NCBI GenBank assembly: GCA_013396635.1
Contig: WBMW01005746.1
Coordinates: forward strand, 497,362 to 561,361
Origin: Penelope pileata
Taxonomy: Eukaryota; Chordata; Aves; Galliformes; Cracidae
DNA length: 64,000 bases
Direction: 5' to 3'
Position 1 is the stretch's first letter, and every line of letters starts with the position of its first letter. This document shows positions 24,276-37,796 of the stretch, piece after piece. The position numbers and the translations under genes are program-made. The notes beneath the pieces were generated by a model. That model searched no databases and was not told where the DNA came from. It saw nothing but the letters and a program-made list of their open reading frames with translations.

Positions 24276-26950
24276 TGCTCAGTTCTAACACAATTTAAGC
24301 AACCTTCTGAATGTTTATTAGCCATTTTTATCACATTTTATTATGTTTTAAAAAATGAAAGTGAATGAATATATAGAAATGCCAACAGTGAGCTCAATCT
24401 TATTCCTTTTCGTTTGTCTTAGTTGTAAACCCCAGTGATACTTGCTGGGATTTTCCTTAAAGACTGAGTAGAAATGAGTAAGTGAGATCTGATTTAAGCT
24501 GTTTAAAGTGAATATCCCTGCTCACAAAAGTATATCAGGATATCTCACTTGCTCCAGATAAATGGCCCGGCCTTGCTGTGATATTTCTGCTGCCCCTGAA
24601 CAAAGCCTTGTCTTTGACTTAGAAAAATACTATAATTCATTCGCTGCCTAAAATTGTACAAAACTGAAGAGTTTAATCAATGGCAGTATTCCTGCTAGCA
24701 GCAATGGAAGAAAGAGCAATAGCTATTATTGAGCAGTTACTTTTGATGCTTTGTACTATTTGCTTTCAAAATAGAAAGACTTCTGGAACCAGCATTGCTT
24801 ATGCAAAATACTTTGCTTGGAGATTACTTCTACTGAAGTCAATGACTGACAAACACGTGTTTTTCAATATATCAGACAACATATTTCTGGACTGAATTTT
24901 TCCTCTAAATCTTTCAGTCTTTAGCTGATGGAAGTACACTGGGATGCATGTAACGGGTTTTATTAACACATTTCCCAGAAGTGACCTTCATAGGAAAGCA
25001 GTGACCTTTTAACAAAACCACTCTGTGTCTCCTCTGTCTTCTCTGTCCTCTTCAAAGTGGTATAGCTCAATTTCCATAGGCAACACAAATCAAACTTCAG
25101 TGAGATGTGACGATAGAATGGTGGTATTTCTTGTTTTAAATGTAGATCATTGAGTACATTAGCTGATTCACCACTGCTCTCGTTTCCGTGTCTCTGCTTA
25201 GGCAAAGCAGATTAGAAATCTTTTAAATGGAAAAGTTTTGCATCCACATTGCCCAGATAATTATTATTGTATTGTTGTGAAGAGAGTGAATATTATTAAA
25301 AGGAATATTTGGTCATACTTCAGAGAATGTTACAAGGTATTATAGATAGTTATATTTAGCTCACAGGGCCACTAATAAGCTCTTTCATGCTGACAGGGAA
25401 AAGCTGTACTGACATTTACTGTTGGATCATGATCCTTCAGCCAGAAGTCATGTACCTTTACCATATTTTCTTTCAGTAGCTCAAGCAATTTTTGCTCACT
25501 TATTCCCACGGCAGTTTGCTTATATGTGTGTTATATATGTAACATATAATACATACTATAAGTTGTCAATATATTATAGGCTTTTAATATATAATGTATA
25601 TAACGTGTATATAGCATGCTGTGGTTTGCCTGTGTAAATTTGATTCAGCAGTGGGTTAAGTGCAAGAATAGTTTACATTCAAGACATGCCTCTCCATAAA
25701 AAGTTATCTTCCTTGGTCTAGAAATGTAACACGTATCCAGAGTGAACAATGTGCAATACGTAACAGCTGGCCTAAATCACTGATTTAATTCCTAAGTCAC
25801 TTTCCAAAGGTTTGTTTGGTGTTATTGTTTGGATAGTTTGTTTCTACCCTTCCTAGAGGCCTTATGAAATCTAAATGCAGATTCATCTTATTTCCACATC
25901 TGGAAATGTGTGATTGTATCTGATGAACTACAGTTGTCTCATTAGGAAAAATAGTGTATGATTGGTCAGAAAATGTTTCAGTCATGTATTGGTTGCTGAG
26001 CCTGTGAAATACAACTGTCACAAACGTGGTTGGGTTTTACTGAAACGGAGAAAAGGCTGAGGGTTTCTGGAGCCCCACCTGCCTTCTCCCTGCTCAGCCA
26101 TTGGGCTTATGGCTGCAGGGAAACCCCAGCCCTGGTTCAGTGGCCACAGTTCTGTAGTAGCCATTGCAGTGTTACTGTAGGCAGAGTCCAGAGGTTCCGG
26201 ACTCTCTGGTTTTACATCAGGCAGCCAGCTACTTTGTTTTCACTAATGAAGAAATGTCTTGTTTTGGGAGGTGATTGAAGTAGTATTTGCAAATATTGCT
26301 GCTAATGTAGTTTTCCAAAGTATATTTGAAAAACAAATACACAATTATTTTGTTCAATCGAAATTGTGTTATTGGCAGTAAAAGATGGAGTGAAAATCTT
26401 AAAGCAAAGGATTTTTTTTTTAGAATTACTATTTAGATACTTTAACTTGCAGCTGCTGTGTCTAAGTACCACAAAGGTCTGAAATGGTGTTCCTATCAAA
26501 TGAATATCTTCCTTTGAGCTGAAATAACTCATTCAGAATCTCTACTTGTCTATATTTTTCCAAGTCATTTTAAGAAAGTGCTTGGAAAATAGAGATGGAT
26601 GTGCTGACAGCTTAGGAGCTGACTCTTTGCAACCACTAATTATAGCACAGTTGAGTTCTGCAATAGTACATCCCACAAAATATTTGTCTTATCAGGGCAA
26701 GCCTGATATATGGAGAGGATTAATTATTTTATTCTCTGCCTATAATGGTCCCACAGATACATGGGGAAAAGGAAACCTAGCAAAGTTGTGATGACCTCTC
26801 ACATTTTTGAATATCTGTCTTAAAGACCCAGATCCTCCCTCGAGAGGCTCTCTTGTCATTTTCCTATAGTTGCCTTATGTTCTCAGGTAATTTTGTCTTT
26901 TTGTTCTCAAACACCAAGGCTACATTGTTGAGCATTAAACAACAGTGCAA
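24276..26950. other. Unique DNA with a TA-rich tract
   Basis: A low-complexity TA/TG tract occupies about 25520-25620 (TTATATATGTAACATATAAT-like). A somewhat GC-richer patch lies at 26.03-26.28 kb without splice support. No gene recognised. Confidence 0.5.
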
Positions 26951-27023
26951 TGACAGAACTCGGTATCAGAAGGGATTTTGTGAACTGGAGGACTGCAGAG
27001 TTTTAGGAAGATTGCTGCAGTGG
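26951..27023 (+). other. Possible small exon (low confidence)
   Basis: Between an acceptor-like AACAACAG and a strong donor CAGTGG|GTAAGTGAG at 27023/27024 the sequence is open, reading DRTRYQKGFCELEDCRVLGR then LLQW. The donor is convincing; the acceptor has a poor pyrimidine tract and the segment is short, so chance is likely. The start is approximate. Confidence 0.15.
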
Positions 27024-30000
27024 GTAAGTGAGCTGCATACAAAAATACACGAATATACGGTGTTTTGCGTTATATTTTGTTCATGTCAAGGATTGCTTTC
27101 TGAGGTTTTGGCCACAGATTGTTCTTGAGGCTTTTCCACTCAGCTCTCAGAAATTAATACTTTGGTTCAGAGGCCAGAAGTTTCTTGGCATTGTTGAGTC
27201 TGACATTGGGATCAGGATTTACCCTCTCCCCTGGCAACTGTCACCAGCAAGAAGCAAGAAGTTGCATCTCCTCTCCCTGACTGTAAGTGGAAGCTGGCCC
27301 ACAGTAGGGTTCTATTGTCACCAAGTCCAAGCAGCTGTTCGTCTTATGCTTAATATGCAGGAAAGTGCTCTTGTATGGCAAGATTGTTTTGACTCATTTA
27401 TCTGGCTACACTATTAATTTCAGTGCTGTTTCCGCCAATATCATCTGCATTGTTACAACGAGAATCAGGCTCTGATAGACACGAAAAGGTCGTGCTCAAT
27501 ATTCTTTACTGAAGAACAGACAATGAGAGAGAATTTGAACCATGAATTATGAAAATGTCTTCACCCTTTTTGCCCCTCAGTGGGAGGTCCTTGCAGAGTG
27601 CACTCAGCTGTAGAATAAGCCAAGGCAGGCTTGAGTGCATTGGCAGAGATCTGTGTAAATAGATTTGTTGGAAGCGAAGAAAGTAGTTCCATTGCTTGTG
27701 ACTTATGGAAGATACAGAAAACACTATAAAAAGTTCAAGTGCATGTGGTTGTGCTCTCTATTAATGCAACAAACCCTACAAGCCTCCTACCCTGCTGTGT
27801 TAAGAGTTGCTAGCAACTAAGGCTCAGTTCTCAGCTGCTGATTTCTTTTGGGCCTCTGGTAGCATGAGAACACGTGTGATCAAGATACGTTGAGGCTGGT
27901 AAGTTCATGCATTCCCTGTAGTTGTATCCTGCACTGGGCCGACTGCGGTCCTGAGTTCTGCCCTAAAAGGGACCCCTATTGATATGGGTACGAAGGCATT
28001 TACAGGTAAATGAAAACAACCTTATCTCAAAGTAGGATGGATCCTTGTGAGTGAAACCCCTAAAAGAGGAGTAAAATAAGTCCATTACAGAATGCATCAG
28101 CCAGCAAAGAGAGCACTGTCAGAAACAGTGACAGAAAATAAATAGTTTATGGGAAAGGAAAATGTGTTTAAGTTTCCTCAAGTGATAAAGGATGTGTTTT
28201 CATCTCTGTGGGAAATCCAAGATTCATTAAACATCAGATATGAGCTGAAGGTACAACAGAATCTGTACATGTTTCTGAATATGGATTTCAAACAAAATTC
28301 CAAAGAGTTTGTCTACAGGTTTCCATCATTTTTTTGTAGACGTGACACTTATATAGAATGACAAGTGCATTTAGATAATGCAGCTTCACCAGAAATCATG
28401 CATCATCCAAGTTACGATATTTATTTCTGTATGCTTTTAAGTTACAGCAAATGCAATGTAACACATGTTGGATAACTCTCTTTAACAGTGGGCTAGATGA
28501 ATTGAATTACGTTTGCAATGGGCCTGTGAATTCATCCAGACAGTTACTGTGTCTCAGCTAATTTGTTGAATTTCTTGCGTTGTCTGAGCATGCCTAAGCT
28601 TTTGGTTTGGGTGGAAGGGAATGCTGGCTGCACAAATCTCAGATCTCTGGATTTTCACAGATTGCCTAGTGGTCTGGGCCCCTCTCTGCAAAAGGCAGGA
28701 TGCAATATTGTTACACAGTCGTTTTGTTTTATAAATACATAGCTGTAGAAATAACACTGATGCTTTCTGGTTAATAGGACCTCATTCTGCAAATCATCTT
28801 CCCAGATATGGTTGATCTGGCTTGCAGGCTTGTTGTACATACAACCTTCTACTGTATAAAAGCTGTTCTTTGAGCTGGCACGTATTTCTTTTGAAAGTAT
28901 TCATTATTTCATTTTTTGTCTGTAAATAACTCTGTCAGTTGATCCAAAAGAATGCCAGCTTCTCCAAAATCTGATATTTTTTCTGCAGTACAATGAATAT
29001 AATCTCAGCTTTTTCATATTTTTCTTTGACCAGCCATTTCATTAGTTTAGAGAAGTTTGCACTACTAAGTTTTGCTTTAGGTTAATGTGAGGTACCTTCA
29101 AATCACTGGAGATTTCATTCTGGAAAATACTTTGCAAAGCTGCATATCCTAAATGGCTGCGCTCCAAAGTCTGGAATTCAAATCTCATTTACCGTAAGTG
29201 ACTGGCAACTAGAGGATGTAGAAGGTTTTTTTGAATACTTTGTAGTGAGAGTATAGGTGAAGGAGGGCCGATTTTTCAATTCCCATATAACGCACAGGGG
29301 ATTATTCAAGAAATTAACTTTAGATAAAGGAAATAATTCTTAGATATTAATTAGCGTGGTGCCTGTTGTGCTTGGAAGTGATACTGTGAGATGTGATATG
29401 TCTTCAAGCAGTGTGTATAGGGCTTTGTCTTCTTACTGGCTCTGTGTCAGCCGACGATGTCAGTTCAGATGTGATTGCAGAAGGGTCCAGTGTGGGTCTC
29501 ATTCCATCTCACGTCACAGACAAGCTAAATTCAGGAGAGGTTGAGTTAGATGGACGGTGAGCACTTTTCAAAATCTGACACACAGAACCCTAGTGCAAGC
29601 AATGTGGATGCGAGGGGGCTCAAAACTAGGAGCATAAAGTCAGTCTGATAAATCTATGCTCATTATTTGTGGTCCTCTCTACCTCACCCTGCAACCTGGG
29701 AATCAGGGAAGTGCCTAAAAAATAAATTTGGGGTCTAAATATGGGCTTCTATTTTCAAAATCATGTACTGACCTGCATAAGATCCCATGTTTGTGGACTA
29801 CTGCTCTTCATGTTGCTGTAATTGCCTTCATTTAATTCTAAGTGCTTTAAGCATACAGTTAAAGGATATGATACCTTCCACCCTAATTTTGACAACTGAC
29901 AGTTACACATGAACACTGGAGAGGATAATATTTTGTATATACATTATTCTTTATTGATCTGAGGGGTTTGCTTATTCATCAACTGCAGCCTGTATCAGTC

Positions 30001-32709
30001 CTCATCTCCCCCATTCATGTGAATGGGAGAAGGTAGACCGCTCCTTCACAGAAACAACTCCCTCCAGTTTCCTCTACAGAGAAAAAATCCGTTCTGAGGG
30101 GAAAAAAGGCAAGCAAAATACAGTGTAGTGCAGATAATGTCCTTAAATATTAATGAAGAATTTAAATAGATCTTGCCCGAAACTGTGGACTAATCAGGCT
30201 CTTGATGGGCCACATAGTCTACTTGATGTGGCAATGTGAATTAAGAAAATTGGATCCTATTTTTGGCTTTGCCACGGACTGACCAGTGTGACCCTGAGCC
30301 AACATTTAATTCCTTTGTATTTTTGTTTTGCTCTTACACATAGCCTGTCCTGTCTGTTTAATTTGTAAGCATGCCTGGACAAGGATTGTCCCTTGTGGTG
30401 TTCATATAATGCCAAGCCAGCAGGGTTCCAGGCTTGGCTGGAGCTTTGAGGCGCTACCTGGGTATAAAATGATGTTCGTAGAATTATTCCAGTTTATGTT
30501 GCACTGTTTGCTTTATTGCCTCTAAGCAGTGCAGATGAAATCAGAGTGGGTCCCTATGCATTCCTGCAGTGGACATTGTTGAGCTATAGAAATAAAAATA
30601 CTCATAACAAAGAATGCGTTGCAGCCTTCTGTGCAACCCTGGCACCACTTGGGTTGCTTTAACAACTCTTTGATTGGGCTGAATCGGTTTTGGGATAGAG
30701 ATGGTAATGCTTTGAGTGGAGGCCACACTCTCACACAGAGTGAACTGTAGCAGGTTACATCACTTGGGTTAAACACCTCTTTTCACAGTTGCTACACTTG
30801 TTGGCATGATCAGCAGAGATGTCACAGGCTGTGTGTTCTTTGGGACTGAATTACCCGGTCTGTTGTGCAGGCTCCCCTCTGAGCTGGAGAACAGTCCCAC
30901 TCCCTTTTGATGGGAACATAAAGGGAGGAGAGATGAACTAGGTAGCTGATCTAGCAGTTTGACAAGACTGTTTTGAGATGAAAAATGCTTCAGAGATTTT
31001 TCTGAATACAAATAAAATCAGAGGAATATTCCTGGAAAAAGACTATCATTCTAATGTGCTTAACTTTACTCTAAATAATTTTTCAGTATGCCTCTGAACT
31101 TTTCAAACACTGCTGTATGCATGGCTGCTCTTGCAGACCCTGTGAAATCAGCCCTGCTGGGAATCCATTGTACATGGCTCCTGCTGCTCTCTGGGCAGCA
31201 ACAGCACGAGGTGATCTTTGGGCTGTGTTAGGTAGGCAACGTTCTATGTCCTGAGAGTGGGCAGAGAGATATTCACACGCACTATATTATCAGGTGCGTC
31301 TTTTGAGGTACATTAGAAAGGGGAGGGGAAACAAACCAAACCAGCAAAAAGGAAAAAAAAACCACAGCTTTCGCTCAGGAAAACCTAGCACTGCTCAGTA
31401 ATGAAAGATTGTAGGGAGTAACTTCATAGATTGAGACAACGTCCATGACTCGCTTCTCAGCAAGGGTGAGTAGTAATCTATACTCCTGCAATAGGAATAG
31501 GACCAGAGGGAACAGTTCAGCAGGTAAGAAAAATCACCTGATTTCAGAAGACTTAATTCCCCTGAAAAATATCTAAGCTACTTTTTCTTGAAGAGTCAAA
31601 TGAAATCCTGCTTGTGGCAAAAATTCTTTTCCTTTTGCACGTCTGCTGCTTTCCTAGGTTCATCAACACTGCTGCTGTGATATTAGCCTGTTAGGAGCTG
31701 TGTGAACACACACAGCTATTTCACCTGTGCTGGAGAAAGCACAGCCCTGCTAGAGCAAGTTGCTTTTCCCTGGATACAGGCATAGCTGAAATTTAACCAT
31801 AGGTTTCTTATGTCCAAGCTCAGTGCACAAGCCCCAGCACTGCTACAGTGTCCATCTTAGATGTCTGTTTGCAGAGAAAAGCAATCTTTGTGGCTTTGTG
31901 TGCAGCACTAGGAGGTCATCTTGTTGTTCTCCACGTGTTCTCCATATTCCCACGTGTAGCCTCACACTGGCTCTCACTTAGGGCAGTGTCCTGAAAGACA
32001 CAAAGGAGCACACAAGCCCCATCTGTCTGACAGTATACAGGAAAGAAGAGAAGAGGGAAAAAGAAAAAAAAAGGCAATGTCTCCCTCTTCTAAGTGTAGT
32101 GAGTTTAAATGTATGGTTGACAAGACAGAAAAATATATTTTACTGTTCTGTTGATTCTCACTTGACCCCTGGGGAGGCCTTCATGAAAGCAGACGCTGAA
32201 GCTCACACCCTGGGTGTGGGAAGGAGCTGGGTATGGGAATGTGCTGCCAGTTAATGGAGGTGTAGTGAGAGGTGGCTCCCTGATGACCCTCCCAGCTGCA
32301 AGTACCATTGTGGCCTCTTAATGATTATCCATGAGGTCAGAAAAGTGTTCTGTTAGGAGCACGTTCATGCTTACTCTATTGAATAATTTGTCTTTAATTA
32401 CTCTTTTCCACATAGCCATCATTTTATTTTTAAGTAAGTCTCATTTTTCTTTCAGTACTATCATCAGATTTCACCTCGAGTCTTAATTTCTCATTTGCTA
32501 TTGATGTGTCATTCTACAAAATTAAATAAGAATTTATGATTGCTGTATATCCTTGATCAGCTCAGATCCTACATTTTAAGTGGATTATCATGATAAATTT
32601 GGCATGTTTCTGAAAACAGTTACATGCACTGTTGATAAGAACAATTGTAATCTGTGGAGTCATAGATTTTGTGTGAAAAACAGATTCTGATGGGATTCGT
32701 GGAATGGAA
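27024..32709. other. Unique DNA, no gene recognised
   Basis: Short frames only. A small palindrome (CCCATTCATGTGAATGGG) lies at about 30010-30027. A plus-strand donor-like CAGCAG|GTAAGA at about 31524 has no convincing exon upstream. Confidence 0.5.
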
Positions 32710-32859
32710 TTCATGGATGCTCCCTCCCTGGAGGTGCTCAAGGCCAGGCTGGATGGGGCTTTGGGCAACCTGGTCTAGTGGGAGGTGTCTTTGCCCATAC
32801 CAGGTGGCTTGGAACAGGATGGTCTCTAAGGTCCCTTCCAACCTAAACCATTCTATGGT
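32710..32859 (+). mobile_element. CR1 LINE 3' end fragment
   Basis: About 150 bases with GGATGCTCCCTCCCTGGAGG, GCCAGGCTGGATGGGGCTTT, TAGTGGGAGGTGTCTTTGCC, GGTCCCTTCCAACC and the tail CCATTCTATG. It is inverted relative to the copies at 11911 and 21811. Confidence 0.93.
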
Positions 32860-33245
32860 CTCTTGGGAATATGTAAAATCTGGAAGTCTTAGAAAATGCT
32901 ATTTCCTCCATACTTTTACAAATGGCAACTTTTGCTAAGTAGGAGACAATTTCTGTCACTGAAATGTGTATTTATACTTGAATTTTTCTACAATGACATA
33001 GAGAATTAAGTCTCTGCTGGATTGTGTTGACATAAATGCAATGGATTTAAGTAAAGACTAAAGACTTTTGCCTTTGTTCCATAATGACTTGAAACAGCAA
33101 CACCTTGAAGCACTCCATGAAATCCAGCATCTAGTCATAAGGCTCTCATTAAATCACTGGTGTGAGCAACTGGGAAAGTCTATGATAATCTGTTTGCTTA
33201 TGGCATTCTCTGCTTTGACTCCTCTTGTAGATGTGTACAAAATAT

Positions 33246-33320
33246 AGCTCTTTGGGATGGGATCATCTCTGTTCTGTGCTTGTACAGCACCTAGAATAAT
33301 TATTTCATGAGTGAACTTTG
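33246..33320 (+). repeat. Fragment of an ancient amniote interspersed repeat
   Basis: CTCTTTGGGATGGGATCATC followed by TGCTTGTACAGCACCTAGAA resembles an old repeat tail known to me from turtle, crocodile and bird genomes (CTTTGGGGCAGGGA... TTTGTACAGCACCTAGCACA). I recall the motif, not a database name. Confidence 0.45.
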
Positions 33321-33463
33321 TACCATACAAGTAAAGGGGTACAGAAAAGTAGCGATGGCTTTGTTGGATTTACAGTGCACTTAAGTGCCCTAAATGAACC
33401 TTGGATACTAGTTTCATTCTTTGGTCTTGCTGTTCATTTCCAAATGTACTGGGACAAACTGCC

Positions 33464-33530
33464 TAGGGCTTGACCCTGCAAGGTACTGAGCGTATTTAGG
33501 ACCTGCAGAGCTTGCTCAATTCTGAACAGT
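33464..33530 (+). repeat. Remnant of an ancient palindromic repeat
   Basis: GGGCTTGACCCTGCAAGGTACTGAGCG closely resembles one arm of an old amniote palindromic repeat whose arms read GGGCCTGATCCTGCAAGGTG. The second arm is too degraded here to align by eye. The assignment is from memory of the motif. Confidence 0.4.
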
Positions 33531-36330
33531 TTTTTATTTTCATAATGAAACTGCTGCGCCTTAGACGTTGGCAGCTTGGAGTTCTCTGAAATGGCAAACG
33601 TTTTGGAAGAGACATTGCTGTTGGATTTTGCAACAGTTGGCTCTTTGGAAACATTCCCCTTGAATAATGTTAAAAGTGATTCCAGTTTCTGTAATTTAAC
33701 TCATCCGTATCATCAGCACCAATAAATGAAACCACTACAGATTCCAAGCTCACCAAGACCTTGCCAAGAGCTGGCATTATACTCTGAGCCAAGTAACTTA
33801 CTATAAACAATGAGTATGGAGCTCAACAAGTGGATACGTTCCTGCAGTGCGTGTGCCCAGCTGGCACCTGAGGTGCAGAGCTCTGAGTCCTGCTGTTACC
33901 TTCTCAGTCACATCAACCCACAACCGCTACCGAAGTTGTGCTGTCTGATGAAAGCATAGAGCTCCTAAGACGTTACACAGGTGGGAACTATTAAGAAAAA
34001 TAGAGTACAGGAATTATTTCATATTTTAATTTTTAAAGGCTGTGAAATTATTAGAAAGGTAATGATTATGGTATTCTTTTAGCCTCTCTGGGCATACCAC
34101 GTTTTGCAGTACTACTGTGTGCCTTTAGAAGAATCACTTCCCTGTTATCTGTGTATCAGAAAATGTGAATGAAGAGAGCTATGTTTCAGGCTCAGTCTCA
34201 GGCTTTGTTGCGTTTCCATAGGAGCCATTTGTGCCATATTGGCAGGAATAAAAGGCCAAGCACTCAGTACAACCAAAATGACTTCAGCAGCATCATGCAT
34301 TGCCTAGCTCCAACCACAGAAAGAGCTGTGCTTCACTGCAGAAACAGGCATTAGAGCAGGCACAGTATCAGGTGCTCTGACTTCTTCCTCTTCTGGTGTG
34401 TCCCCGTGTCTTCCACTGTGTTTGTGCTAGGAGTGGCTGTTGCAGGATGTGGTGCAAAATAAAACACGTCTGTCCTTCTAGTCTCACGTGCAGATTTATA
34501 CAGTTTAATGGGTACGTGGCATTGATATAGCTTGCTAGTAGCATGGTTTGTGGATAATAGCTCCCACTAGCATTTCTGCTTTCAGGCAAAACTTTAAGAC
34601 AGATTCTCAGAAACCTTTTGCATCTTTCTCACATCTGCAGTGGCACACTGCTGTCACAGCTTTGGCCCTAGATGGAGGACTAAAGTTTGTCAAATTGTGG
34701 TAGAGTATCAAGCGTTAATTTGGAGTCCTTTGTTCTTTCTCTTTGAGTGTCTTTTCCTAGTTTGCAGCCACCAGCTATCTCTCACCTGGCACTGAAGCTC
34801 ACTCTTCAGCTTCAGCTGAGCATGGCTCTTCTGCTTCCTTGTTCTTTTCATTGGAAAGCAGAACTCTTCTGTGTTCCGTTTTTGTGCAGTAAGCAGTACT
34901 CAGGTGTTTGTAATCCCACTGCCTAATTAACAGCAAATTACAAAGAATGCTGCAGTGCTTCTGAAACAACTGTTTGCTCACACAGGTCCATCATCTGCCT
35001 GGTTTCTGCTCGCCGACACCCACTGCTTGCAGGTGGAAGGTGAGCACCCAGGGTGAGAAGCTCACAGACTTCCCCAAATTAAGGGCCTAAATGCCTGGGG
35101 CAGGGAGGCCATTACAGAGGGATGTGAATACCTTCAAGGTGTAAATTCACAGTCATTTTGTCAGTCAACTTCTGAAAGCTGTAGCTCTTACGAAGCTCCA
35201 GAAGCTCTGTTGTCCCAGTTAAAGTCAGTTTTTACTCTCCATACTGTGTACACTGCTCAGTGATGGTGTGTGGTGTTTGAAAGTTCTTGTGAGAGATCTC
35301 TTATTCTGTGTCCAATTCCACTTGGCTGCATGTAACAAAAACCTTCCTGTATCCTACCTAGACTTTTACAGATAGAGAAGCTTGTTCCTTCAGGCAGAGC
35401 CCTCTGTTCTGTGGCTGTGGAGACCAGACAAGGAAGCACGGCAGTGGTGTAGTATCCCTGTCATGTGAATCCTTTCTGCCCCAGAGAGGGGTAAAAAATA
35501 CACAAAGAGGAGGCAGGGCAGAGATGGTTGCTCTGGACTTTTCAGCTGATATTTGCCATTTTTTGCATGTTTGCAGGATCACTACCTCCATACACAACTT
35601 ACTAGGCAAATGCATAAAGCTGTAGTTGAAGTCTTTCTGTTACATTACACGATACTGTATTCGATTTCTCCTGTGAGACATTTTATACCTTTCCAAAGAG
35701 TCTTAGCCAGCTTTTGGCTCCAAGAAATTGCTTTTAATAACTGAGACTGACCAAAGGATGTTGTCTTCTTCAGTAGCTTCGCCGTGAGGTATGATAGATC
35801 CCTTTATTACTGTCAAAGAATGGATTTTTTTTCACTCCGTTGGCAACATGTTTAATCCTGTCTGGTTACTCTGCTCTGCTGCTGCTCACTGGGACAGAAA
35901 AAGGGGAGGCAAGAGGAATTCTGCCTTTTCATGGTGAAATTGCTTAGTTCTATTGAGAAGCAAACAAATGTTTGGTCCCATTTGGAAATTAACTCTGACT
36001 TGACTGACATTGCCGGAAGAATAAAGAGTAAAATACAGCACTGCTTGTCTATCTGACTGTAGCTTCCTTATGAAAAACTGAAGTACTGGATAGCACCCAA
36101 ATGTAAAATCTTGTGGTGACTAAAATCTGAAGTGTGTTCTTAAAACTGGCTTCATCTGATGTGTTACAATTAGTTTTCAGCTGTAGGCTGAAAAAGCTAA
36201 AAATTCAGTCTCATTCAGACAACAATTTAGGGAGATTGCAACCCCTCACCTGTATGTTGAATTCATCCTCTTTGGTTGGGGCTTGGTTATCTTTTCAAAT
36301 CAGTTTTATGTGAGGGTAATAACATTGATT
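33531..36330. other. Unique DNA, no gene recognised
   Basis: On the minus strand a pyrimidine-rich acceptor (TACCCCTCTCTGGGGCAG) at about 35480 leads into a short open frame ending in TAG at a donor-like TCTAG|GTAGGA near 35358. I regard this as probably chance. Nothing else stands out. Confidence 0.45.
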
Positions 36331-37145
36331 TTACCCCGTGATTTACACTGGGGCAGTGTCTCAATTCCCCTCTCCTCCCTGCTCCTGCAGACAGGTTTTG
36401 TCTGAGAGGTTTTAGAGGGGCCCGTGCTGGGAGTACCCACAGTGTGTAATTCACAGGGCTGGGGGGTTTTGCGGCTACGCCCAGCTTTCCCTGGATACCT
36501 GCTGCACAGAGGCATTTTGGTACTGGGAGCAAAACACAAACCAGGTGATGCCCCGGCTCATCCCTCCACACAGCCTTGCCACCCAAGGCTTGCAGCTATG
36601 CCAGGCAGTGCCAGTGCCTTGCTCCAGACCACTCACTGTTGTTGCTGTGATGCTGCTTTCCCACATTGGGTTTTGCTTGTGTTCACTCTGGGTGGAACTC
36701 AAGAACGTCTTTGGGAACATGGGGCTTGGAATGATCACAAATTTTAACTTGAATGCAAGAGGCATGTTTATTTTTCAGAGAGCATCTCTGCAGCCAACGA
36801 TGCAATGGCAGCTGAGCAGAGCTGTGCTAAGCTGCCTGGTGAGGGTGCTGACAGGTGTATTCATGGCCATGCAGGGCTCATGAGGATTCTGCCACCTTAG
36901 GACACTCTGTTAGACCTTCAGTCATATTTTTTGCACCTCGTGGACTTCTGTGCTGTCACAGCTACAATGCAATCTGTGCCGACGTTAGCTAAGGTATATC
37001 TGGGTGTGCTCCTGTCCCCGGGGTCCTGCAGCACTCCAGGCCACCAGAGCTCCCACCTGGAGATGTGGGCTGGAAGGTCCAGCGAGGTGGAGGCTCCTGT
37101 GAGCAGGGCAGCACCCCATAGCTTTGGTTTGTTTGCAGATTACTA
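36331..37145. other. GC-richer block with overlapping ORFs
   Basis: This block has noticeably higher GC than its surroundings and open frames of 60-112 codons overlapping on both strands. Overlap on opposite strands argues that the frames follow from base composition, not from coding. It lacks the CpG density of a promoter island and shows no CR1 phrases. It could be a diverged repeat, a noncoding exon or a local GC-biased patch. Confidence 0.35.
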
Positions 37146-37780
37146 AAACTTGTGCTGTCAAGAAAGCTGAGTAAGAATTTTATTGCTGCTTAGATCTGAT
37201 CTGTTTCATTCTGAAATAATGCAGTGTTGCATTTTGGCAATATTATCTTGTTTTATGTTACTGTTTAGGGAAGATGGGCTTGTCCTGATGGCAGATGCCA
37301 CTGGTTCCAGGAGCACCTGGACTCCAAAGCCAGGCTTGGTCTGCTTCTCTCAAGCTGTGGAAAAAATCTTGGATCCAAAGATAGCCCACAAAGACTTGAA
37401 GGCAAGGATGTGAATTTTTCAGTTCTGATCTATTCCTATCAAATTTACAAAACATCCAGAGCAAAAGCTGCTATATAAATATATTTTTTTTCACATTTTT
37501 TTTCAAGCTGTGTGCTTAGACTATGGAGGGCATCACTTTTCTGAATGGTATGTCTATAATCCTGCAATTTTGGCTAAGTTACCTCCAGCTCTGTGCAACA
37601 GGGCTCTGCTTGGCGTGTTGATATGCACATATGGTACATAGACAGTTGGTGAATTCTAAAGGAATGACCTTCAGGACTGACATTCTTCTGTATTTTCATG
37701 TTTTTGTCATGCTGTGGTGGGTTTGTTCATTCCTCTTACATCTCCTCTGAGTAAAAAATTCTGCAGTCTTCCAGACAGCG

Positions 37781-37796
37781 TCTCTCTCTCTCTCTC
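37781..37796 (+). repeat. (TC)8 microsatellite
   Basis: An uninterrupted TC run; potentially polymorphic. Confidence 0.95.

Noticed and set aside
24044..24334. 96-codon minus-strand ORF
   Set aside because: Reverse-strand shadow of the CR1 reverse-transcriptase fragment.
35358..35480. Minus-strand exon idea with a long pyrimidine tract
   Set aside because: The frame ends in TAG exactly at a weak donor and nothing nearby continues it; pyrimidine tracts are frequent in this region.
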